A stretch of 61,921 bases of DNA, from the NCBI GenBank assembly GCA_009602725.1, contig WELB01000071.1:282178-344098 (forward strand), in the 5' to 3' direction. The position numbers and the translations under genes were made by a program. This document shows, in pieces, positions 52,909 through 61,921 of this stretch (its first letter is position 1; every line of letters begins with the position of its first letter). The notes below the pieces were generated by a model, which was given only the letters and a program-made list of their open reading frames with translations, made no database searches and had not been told where the DNA came from. The stretch comes from Spirogloea muscicola. Lineage: Eukaryota > Streptophyta > Zygnematophyceae > Spirogloeales > Spirogloeaceae.

Positions 52909-55900
52909 ATGCTGCGGTCGCTGCTGCGGCTGGCCGCCCCCCTGCCGCGCGCCGCGGCGCTCGCGCNCCTCGTGCGGGCGCCCGGAGGACGGCGGGAGGC
53001 GCTGCTGCGGTCCTGCAATGGGCCGCCGGGAAGCCGGGCTCGCCTGCGACCCCTCGGCGGCAGCGGCTGGCTTGCCGACGGCCCTGGCAAGGCTGGCGAC
53101 GCTGCCCCAGGACCGTCGCAGCCGGCCGCGGGTCAGGTGAGAGACGCGACCGTCAGATGCCACGCGTGGACATAGCTCAAGGCTGCCCGTGGCAGACCAC
53201 TGCCGCCCTTACTGGGAATCGCATTGGGCCAGCTTCGGCGGCAGATTCACAGGCCCCACTACATACACTGTCCTTCTCCGTGGCTTCAGCTCACCAAGGC
53301 ATATGTCCGTGTCTTCAGCTCACTAAGGCCTGCGAGGCCGCTAACCAAGTGACTGCCTCCTTTCTGAGCCCAGGCAAAGTCCCGAGGTGATCTTGCTCCT
53401 GTGGCCGGTGGAGCTCGGGCTGGAGTTGGAGGTACTGGCAGTGCCACTGCCCAGGCCACTGCCAAGAGGAGAAAGCGCGGCCAGCCGCTGCTGCGTCCTG
53501 TCTTCCTCACCGTGGCTGCCCTCAGTGCGGCAGCGACTCTCTGGATTCTGGGAGATGGAACTCACAAAGAGGACCAGAGCAGTCCGCTGAGCTTAGCAGC
53601 CATCAAGGAGCTGCTCAAGCGGCTGCTGCATGACGTCATTGACGGCGCGAGCGCAACATTGACTCGTGCCACAGAGGGCCTTCAAGCCGCATCTGTGCTC
53701 TGTCGCAGCATCGCCTCAATCGTCCTGTCAGGTATGTACAAGCCAGTGTTGGTCATGACAGCTCAGTAGCTCAGTGGGTGTCCTTACTTGGTAGTGCAGG
53801 TGTTCAAGGGTCCTGATTGCAGAGCTGGAAAGACAACATATCAAAGACAGTTGGCTGAGCACCCTGCTCTATGCAGCACCAGAGCTTCTAAGATTGCTCC
53901 AAGCATGTGGTCATAGATGCATGTATGAAAATTCCGCCTGATTCTGCACAGATGTCATATTACTCCTTGCACTTGACACAGACATTGCGTATACAGATAG
54001 ATAGGCTTGACGTTTAGTAGTCACGCTCAGGAGCTTGTAACACAAATGTGTCCTGGACAGAGAGGGCGAGGCAAGGGCCCAAGGGAGAGGACTGGTGGGC
54101 ACCTGCAATTGCCGCGCTTGTGGCCGACTTTGTCGCTAACGAGAGAAGGCGACGAATTCTTGCTGGAGATGAGAAAGTTCTGGATTGGCTGCTCCACCAG
54201 GTGGCGGAAGGGCATCAACTGACCTCCCGAGAGGGTGGGAGGGCTCTGGCTCTCATGCTCAGCGACCCCCACAGCATGGCCATGGTCTTCAATCACAGGG
54301 GAGCGGTGCCTTGTCTCCTCCAGTATGCATCATCTCTGGACCAGCCTGACCTGGAGAAGGTACTGTTCTCTCCATTGCTATCTCTTGAATGAGTGCTACT
54401 AAGAAGGACATGTCCTAAATTTTATACCCATAAAGCCTAACTCATAAACCCTGTATCCTAATCCTTAACTCTAAATCCTAATTTTAGTACCTACTAAACT
54501 CTAAGCTCATTGATATTTCAACTTCCATCGGCACAGGACCAAGCTTGCTCGATCCAGGTATTGAAAGGTGGTGGTGGTCTGCAGTTGTCTGTCAGGCCCT
54601 GCAAGGGGCGTAAGTGCACAGCTTGTGTGAGGATTGACAGGGCTACAGTATTCATGCTTTAACTTATTCCCTCATCTCTCTTCTGATGATGTGCAGATCA
54701 AAACTAGTTCAAGAAAGCGCGGAGTCAGAGCATCAAATGACCAGCTCGTATCGGCCATCATGGACCTGGTCACGTCGAGCTCGATTGAGCTTGAGAATGC
54801 AAATGGCGCTGTGCCCAGGCTGTTGGAAGAGGCATGCGTGGATGATATCGCAGCTGCTTTAAAAATAGTGAAGGAAGGGGGCTTGGAAACAGAGAGCAGT
54901 GAATCCCAGAATCATGACCATCTCACATCTTGGAGCCCACAGATTGAAACTAGCACGTCAGCAGGTGTAGTCAAGTCAGCAGAAGAGTTGCTGCAACAAG
55001 CGGAGCCAAAGGCTGTGAAGCCGGCGCCAATGATGATCAGGTCAAGTGCTGTGAGACGCCTTACCACAGCAGAAGGGGTTGAGTCCTCTCAGCGGCGAAA
55101 TGAGCTCTTGAGATGGGAGGGCCATCAAACCCCTGGGCAGCTGCCACAAGACAGCGACGAGCCTGACGAGCAGAGTGGCCTTTGGGACGACCTGACGGGG
55201 ACCTCAATTGCAGTGCTGCTGGCAGCATGGGCACTGGCAGCATGGGCAAAGGTGAGAGTGTGCTCTTCACTCCCGGTGCTTCACTGAGATGGCCAATGTC
55301 TGCCTCCCCTTGCCTGTGAACTGCTGTACCTCGGATTCTCCTTGTCTGTTGGCAACCTCCTGCATGGACTCTGCATGGCCTTCTGCCTATTCTCTGCTAA
55401 GTGGCTAAAGTACGACCACGAATGTGAAATTGGTTAGAATATTACGACAAAGTGAAACAAGATGAGCAGAGCTTATGTACAAGCCTCGCCTACAACAATG
55501 AGACCTAATGTCCTTCCATAGTTGCCTGGTCATCTGGAGACTTCAAATGTGAATCAAGTAGTAGCATTGGGCTTACATCTGAGGAAGGCAAGGCAGTTTT
55601 GACCAGGCATGGAGAAGGACGTGTTTACAAACTCCGTATCAGTGGTTGCTGTACGATCGCCGTCTTGATCCACAGGATTTCTGGAAGTTTTGATGGACTA
55701 GTTGCATGTTAGTCCAAGTAAATCGTTCTTGCTCAGCAGCCACTTATAGTTGTTGTTGGTGTGCCCTGTGCAGCGGTCAAGCAAGAACAGGACCAAGATT
55801 GTGGAGCTGGATGAGAGTGGACTGGCAGTGATGGCCGGAATCCTAGCCCCGGAGCGCAGCGTGCGGTGTCATGCCACGTCAGTGATGAATCTTCTTCTCC

Positions 55901-58900
55901 AGTCACAAGAGCTGGCAACTTCTACAATTGAGGGCCTTGCTGATCTGTGGAGTGGCCCTCTCCTTGGGACCGTTGTCACAGCAATTGAGGGCGGCGATAT
56001 CGACCTGGCCTCTGCGTCCTTGGGAGGGCTTGTTGACTGCATGCGGCACAGCCAGGCCGTGTGCTCTTGGATTGCCAAAGAAATGCTGCCAACACTTAGA
56101 CAGCTTGTGCAGGCCACAGAGAGCGAAGCTGTTCTGCAGGTACTGTTACACAGTCTACTCGTGCATATTGCTCACTGCACAGATTGTACCTCTTCTCACT
56201 TCAGGATCTTCTGGTTGCTTACAGTGAGCAAGTGGGCATGTCATAACAGAGGCAGTTTGCTGAAGCGCTGGAAGTGGCATGGTGTCACGACAACAATCTC
56301 CCCACCGAGGAATGCCGGCAGTGGAGCTCGGTGCTGCTGAAGTGGGCGTGCAGCAGCAACTCAGACAATCCCACCAGGGCATTGGCCGTTGCAGTGCTGC
56401 AACGCATGCTAAATCAGATGGGCGAGGAAGGAGGAGCTGTACCACTCACACAGGCATGGCTTGCGGCTATACTCATGGGCATTGTTACTGAGAATTCCGG
56501 CCAGGGAAATCGTCAGCTGCTTCACACGGTTGCTCAACAAAGTGCTCTCCAGGTTGGCATCTAACCCAGGGCCTTCCTCCAGAGCCTGTCGGCCTATGAC
56601 TCTATGGGATGCGTCAATTGCTATCTCGCATTGATGGAGGAGAGGATGCTTGGCAGTGAAGGCGATGCAAGTGCACGTTATTTGAGAGTTGTGTCATGTT
56701 GTCTTCCCATCCGCAAATGTCAATCACCTAGAGCGATACTATCTGACCAACTCCAATTTTAAAACTATGACACTGGCAATGGTTCTTGCTCGTGCAGGAC
56801 CAGGTAAAAAAGAGAGCAGCAGCAGCGGCGGCTAGATTGGCAAGTGTGGTGGCTCGGGAGGCCCAGGATGCGCAGGAGGCTGCTGCATCAGCAGTTGAAG
56901 GCAGTGCCACGTCCACGGAATGGCATGCAGACCTGGCAGCTGACCTGCTTGGGCTAGAGAGCCTCAAGGATGCAAACGGCACAGAGACCTCGGTCCACCC
57001 AAAGAAGAAGAAGGCTAAAGCACCTGTGCGAGCAGTGGAGGCTGTGATAGCTGTCTCGGCAGCGGTCAAGGCAGCTGCAGAGGTCTGTGCCCAGGATCCA
57101 GGAAAGCTTGTGCAGGTTGCCAATGCTGGCGGGTTGCCACTGCTGCGGAGGCTCCTGCTCTACAAGGACTACAGCGCTTGGCTTAGACAGGATGGAGCTC
57201 CGAGTGCTGATGAGAAGGAGGTTCAGCACATGAACAAGCATGCTCTGAGGCTTCTGAAGCAGCTTCTTGCAGCGGGTGGAGGCGAGTGCTGGCGTCAGCT
57301 GGCTGCTGACGAGGCCTGGCGAAGCTGGTTGACCCAGTGCGTGAGAGGGCAGCTTGACGGCTGCAAGGAGGACAAGATGCGCGCATATGCCAGGGAGGCC
57401 TTGCTACACTCTTCTCCGTTGGCTCATAGCACACGTGCGCAATCTGGAAGGAAGGACAAGCAGGATGTGGATCCTTTGGACAGACCGAGGCCTAGATACG
57501 AGGACGGCGTCTTCCTTGTGAACCCCACATCGCCGCTCTTCTCCCTGGAGCCTGGGGCTGAGCCCAAGATGGACATTGTCTTTGTCCATGGTCTCATGGG
57601 CGGGCCCTTCAAAACATGGCGGGTGGCTGACGAGCCCATGATTAGCAGGGCCACTCCTACTGCAACAAAGGGTGTCTTGGAAGATGCGGGCGTTGATGCA
57701 GGAACTCCTGGAACTTGCTGGCCTTCACAATGGCTGGCCAAGGATGTGCCGTATGCAAGGATGCTGACTATCAAGTACAAGGTGAGCTCTTGAAGAAGGC
57801 AGCCACCTAAATCATTAAGGCCGCATAAAGACTTTGCACCTTCTCGCAAATTCGTGAGTAGATGCAGGGCTTTCAATGAGGAGCCGGCACTATTGCACGT
57901 ATTATGATTATTGCTTTTGTATGGCCAGATTGTCTGCGTACCTTAGACTACCAAGAGTTCTTAGAAGAAGCAGTACTGATGCAGATAATCTGGCACATGC
58001 TGATCTACAGACGAATCTGTCTCGTTGGGCAGGCGTGACTCTACCATTGCAGGTAGTGCATGCAGTGCCGAGTGCAAGAGTACTTCTTTCATTTTGCAAC
58101 GCTCTGGTATTAACTCTGCGGTAGTGGTGGCTGTTTCTAACAGCTACACTGCTTGGCCATCAGGAAGTCAGCTCAATACTTCTTCAGAAGCTACGGGCTG
58201 CAGGTGTTGGTGATCGGCCAATTATCTTCGTGACGCACAGGTCTGTTCTACCTCTCATCGGCTTCTGAGTATTACAGGCAGTGACTGTGCTCTGCATCCG
58301 CCTTGAGAGTAATCTGGCACTGGTGTGCTTCCATTGTATGGTCACTTCTGTGGGTGGCAAAGGTCTTTCTGACGTGCAGTGCTTCTGTAGTTGAAAAGAA
58401 ACTTGTGTAAGCAAGATATGGATGTTTGTTATAGCCAATCTTCTGTTTGGAGTGCATATGACCAACAAATCGCAGAGAAGCTGGTACACACGTCACAGAT
58501 GATTGACAGTCATTTCCGGCGGAGCGCATGAGAAATACTCTGTTGTCCATAGAAGTCGCATTACTTGCTGTCTTTCTGAATGGCAACCAAAAGGTGGCCT
58601 CGTTTGGCAGTATGGGAGGGCTCATTGTCAAGCAGATGCTGGCGTATGCAATGGCTGATGCTGCATATGAGGGGTTTGCTAGACAAGTAGCAGGAATGGT
58701 AGGCATCGAGGCAACCTTCCATTTTTGAGCCATGTAGCTCCATATAGTTGGAAGCTTTACCCTCACATTGATGAGCAGTCAGGTGCAGCAGCTGCGGAGA
58801 TCTCATTATTGTAGCTGCATATGCCGGTGCCGGTCCTCGGATGTCCAACTTAGTCAATGTCCTTGCCTGGTGGTCCAGATCTTCTACACCTGCCCCCATT

Positions 58901-59969
58901 TTGGCAGTCGCCTTGCTGACATGCCGTGGGGCCACTTTGGCTTCAGGCCTGCTCCCTCGGTACAGACACAGTACTGATCGTTTTCACGAGTTCTTTCAAG
59001 CAGCCAATCTCATGCAAGCCTGGCTTGGTGAACGCACTTTCAAGATCTTCTGAATCATGTGTCTCCATCTGTTCCTTGTTTTAAGGTCCGTGAAAATTCT
59101 TGCTCTCACAGCTTAGGCACTTCCCTGTGCAGGTGGGAGAGATGCGTACAGGATCGCCGAGATTGGAGGAGCTCAACCGCAGATTGCGACAGCTCCATCA
59201 GAAAGGCCTGGTGCAGGTCCTCAGTTTCAGTGAGGTACTGAAGTAGATCACATAGCTGCGTATGGCATTGGCCTCCGCTTCGTGTCTAGCTCTCGATGTT
59301 TTAGATTCTGTACTTCCTGATAGGAAAGTCTCTAGCAAGCGCATTCGTGTGCCATTGGGTGCAATATTGGATAGGAGCTTGGAGGGCTTGCAGGGTGACA
59401 AGTTTTCTGAAGGCCATGTGAAGTACAAGGAGTCAAGAGGAGAGCGATCAGTAGTAGCCTAGTAGTCCTGCTTGCAATGACCACAGGACCTGTAAGTAAG
59501 GGAAGTGCTGATTATAGCTCCTGCTGATGAACTGTTCTCCTGTCTCAATCTATGGGGTGTCAGACAAAGCCAACGCCAGTGGTTGAGAGTTATGGTGGAC
59601 TGAAGCTGCGCATGGAAGTCGTTCCTATTGAGTCTGCATATCCAGGCTTTGGTGACATAGTGGTTTGGCTCCTCCCCATCATCGTGCATTGTTCAGGACA
59701 TCATTGCAAATTTGGCAGTGAATTCTTTGCACGTCTGTTTGCTAGAGTGCAGAGGCATGAAAAAGTACTGGTGAGACGTGTGTTGCACTTGCATGTGACT
59801 GCCACAACAGGCATGCTTAAGATATGGTATAAGAGAAGACCACTGTGTGCAGGTGTTGAGTGGTATCGACCATGTAAATTCTTGCAAACCCAGCAGCAAG
59901 GCCGACCCTGCTTATTCCAAAACATTGGAGTTCGTGCAAAGCATCGCTAAGAAATCTGGAATCAGTTGA
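52909..59969 (+). CDS. SERAC1-like serine hydrolase with long helical-repeat N-terminus
   Basis: About 1265 residues from sixteen exons that join in frame: 52909-53136, 53374-53731, 53823-53909, 54061-54359, 54537-54557, 54697-55251, 55774-56139, 56256-56552, 56798-57781, 58011-58052, 58164-58240, 58611-58698, 58879-58959, 59133-59234, 59564-59659, 59853-59969. The Arg/Ala-rich start looks like an organelle presequence. Hydrophobic segments occur in PVFLTVAALSAAATLWILG and in SIAVLLAAWALAAW. The middle is Ala/Leu-rich helical, armadillo-like. The C-terminal alpha/beta-hydrolase has VFVHGLMGGPFKTWR, the nucleophile in THSMGG (split by an intron), YTCPHFGSRLADMPW, PIESAYPGFGD and the late His in GIDHVNSCKP. 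SERAC1 proteins act in phosphatidylglycerol remodelling at mitochondria-ER contacts in animals; the plant role is less clear. One base is unknown (N at 52967). The seven-codon exon at 54537 is the least sure. Confidence 0.92.
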
Positions 59970-61921
59970 GTTGCCAAAGAGAGGCCTCAGTTGCGCATGA
60001 CTGCCCCAAAGTGGGGATACCAGCTTGCTGGCCCACTTCAAGGTGCATGCTTCCGAAGCACGAGCTTTGATATGTACCATCGTCCTGCTGTTGACCACGT
60101 TGCCCAATGCTACTGATCACATTGGTGCAAGTCAAGGCCTTTTCACATGTTAGCAGATCTTGGCCTAGACTTATGAATCTACCATCAAATAGTCAGTGTA
60201 CAACTTGAGAAATCGAAGGCATCACTCAGCATTATGGTGGATTTTCTACAGGTTGGACGTTTGTGGTTGGGACACACTGGTGTTCGTGGACATAATAGTA
60301 CCACAGTTGGTCAGGAGCTGAAAAAGCTTGGCTGAGAGAGGCTAAAAAGAGGCCATAAGCATACTTGATTGCAAGTCCTCCGTGAAAGCCTTTCAAGCTC
60401 ACCCCAGAGTCCTGGACATCAAGGGACCACAACAATGTTGTAACAATGTACGAGTAGTGATGTAGCTTATGCATCTCCACCTTAGTCAAAGCTCTGATCT
60501 ATCAGCACCCTGGCATTCATCAAGCAATACTTCTCTTCTAACACAAGAACGTCACTGTCCATGGCTTGGCAGTCAGTTGTGGTAGAGACAAAGTATTGCT
60601 GGACGTACATCATGATTATGATGATGATGGTTTGGGCCGGCCAAAGGATGCACGGCCACCATCACATTGTCCGATCAACCACTGCATTCTTGGGATGCAT
60701 GTCAATAACATGGGGATAGATTTAGACCGTTCCAACATGTTGCTCTAATGCCAGGGCGTGAATGCAGGAGCTTCACGGGTTCGTTGAAACCTAATATTTA
60801 CACATTGGTGTATATCACTGGTGTCTAGGAGGTGGACAACAGGAGCTCTTGTACAAGTATAGGTGTGCCTCACTTCACTAGTAAAGAAATAGTACTGAAC
60901 TATCAGTCGTTGATCCACCACAATCTGCAATTTGATCCGCAGCTTTCTTCCCATTCTTAGGACAGGCTTCTTAAGGACGCTATATTTTGAGAAAGCACTG
61001 CTTGAGAATCCTGCTCTCAGTGGTATGTACACACAAGGAGAGCGCTCCCTGTCAGTACCTTTGTTGCTTTCCACTGTGATCTGCAACTTCAGCTCAGATG
61101 GCGTCCACCAAGTCGCCGTCTCTCGCTGGCACTTCCTTGCCTCACCACTGTGTATAAGGTAACGCTAAGGTGGTGTTAGACGAAGGCCTTGAGCCTCTTC
61201 CATTATCCACGAGCTGTGTGCACCCTAAATCAGACCACCTGCTTTCGTGGCGATGTCCCAAATTCGTCAGATTAGCCTGACGAAGTTGTGTGTGCTCCCT
61301 TGTTGGTACTGGAGCCATCTTCTGGCCGTGCTTACGCCCTGGTTCATTCGCCACCCACTCTCAGTCGGAAAGTGCAAAAAGGATAGGCGCTTTCTGTAGC
61401 GCCTATGCTTTGCACGTTGTTCATTCTTTTCCATGGGCCGGCCAATTTACAGCCATCGCCCTCTACTGAAGATGTCTTTCCCTTTTTTTGCACTCCCTTG
61501 CCTTCTGAGTAGTGGGCATTGGCTCGGCTTGGCCTCCCCCCAGTCCATGCGCCTTCTCGCCGTCTCGCTTTCCCCCCGAGAGCAGGTGCCACTTGCACGA
61601 GCCCGTCGGCCGCCACTTGGCGGCCTACGACCGCTCCGGGTCCGACGACCACCACGTGGCGAGTCCAGGCGCCCCTCGAGGCGCGCCCGAGGCTGCCGCC
61701 ACGTGGACCGTGGTGAGCGGAGTGCGGGCGGAGGCAGGAGGGAGGTGGCGCGCGGGTGCGCATGAAATGAAAGGGTGGCCAATTGGAGCCAAAGAATGAA
61801 CTGTTACGTAGATAGCTAATGGGCAAACAATGCTGTACACATTCCTCGCCTGAGGTCACCAGTGAGATCCGCCGCCGCCGCCGCCGCCGCCTCCGCCGCC
61901 GCCGCCGCCGCCGCCGCCGCC
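59970..61921. other. Terminal stretch without a recognised gene
   Basis: Open frames (60232-60489 minus, 60745-61086 minus) have no recognisable motifs. Near 61405-61460 is a GGGCCGGCC...ACAGCCATCGCCCTC copy of the dispersed repeat. Near 61756-61785 is a GGTGCGCATGAAATGAAAGGGTGG motif. From 61870 to the end runs a GCC/GCCTCC triplet tract, which often marks the start region of a gene in this genome, so a gene may begin beyond the edge. Confidence 0.5.

Noticed and set aside
61870-61921. GCC tract as a CRISPR-like or minisatellite array
   Set aside because: It is a plain triplet tract like others near gene starts here, without spacers.

Overview
This is eukaryotic nuclear DNA from the green lineage. 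The evidence is intron-rich genes (up to about 16 exons, mostly GT-AG with a few GC-AG introns), a multi-unit PsbY photosystem II precursor, a two-domain chloroplast co-chaperonin (CPN20), a phytepsin-type aspartic protease with a saposin-like insert, and an AMT2-type ammonium transporter. The AMT2 type and plant-like sequences throughout lean towards a streptophyte alga, but the species cannot be fixed from this window. There is no prokaryotic-style operon structure and no CRISPR or rRNA. I saw no convincing tRNA.

Layout. 0.1-1.9 kb (+): SDR resembling plant pterin aldehyde reductase. 2.2-5.0 kb (-): cytosolic GAPDH, 10 exons. 5.3-9.8 kb: gene-poor, dispersed short repeats and truncated retroelement tails. 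9.9-11.0 kb (-): VPS28. 12.0-15.0 kb (+): endonuclease III homologue NTH1. 15.8-16.4 kb (-): PsbY polyprotein, running into a 781-base N gap. 17.2-18.6 kb (+): CPN20, coming out of the same gap. 19.56-21.52 kb: large palindrome of a Copia-like gag. 21.7-22.4 kb (-): unrecognised coding segment. 23.0-25.3 kb (+): 3-hydroxyacyl-CoA dehydratase family. 25.7-26.9 kb (-): EMAP-II-like tRNA-binding protein. 27.7-31.6 kb (+): beta-propeller-like protein of unknown function with a non-LTR retrotransposon in intron 2. 32.9-35.6 kb (+): AMT2. 37.9-39.9 kb (+): RmlD-like extended SDR. 42.0-46.8 kb (-): leucine-rich repeat and alpha/beta-hydrolase coding regions, possibly one gene. 48.2-51.8 kb (+): phytepsin. 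52.9-60.0 kb (+): long SERAC1-like hydrolase. 60-61.9 kb: no recognised gene, repeats and a GCC tract.

The genes are mostly unrelated housekeeping functions (glycolysis, DNA repair, endosomal sorting, plastid protein folding, photosystem II, nitrogen uptake, lipid metabolism). The only functional pairing is the divergent plastid pair PsbY/CPN20, whose start regions both lie in the N gap. The most unusual items are the PsbY precursor with at least three units, the near-perfect gag palindrome, the unknown propeller protein, a dehydratase lacking its expected catalytic Tyr, and several short dispersed motifs, one of which is shared with the retrotransposon 3' end. Single-base frame breaks in otherwise intact genes suggest residual assembly indels.
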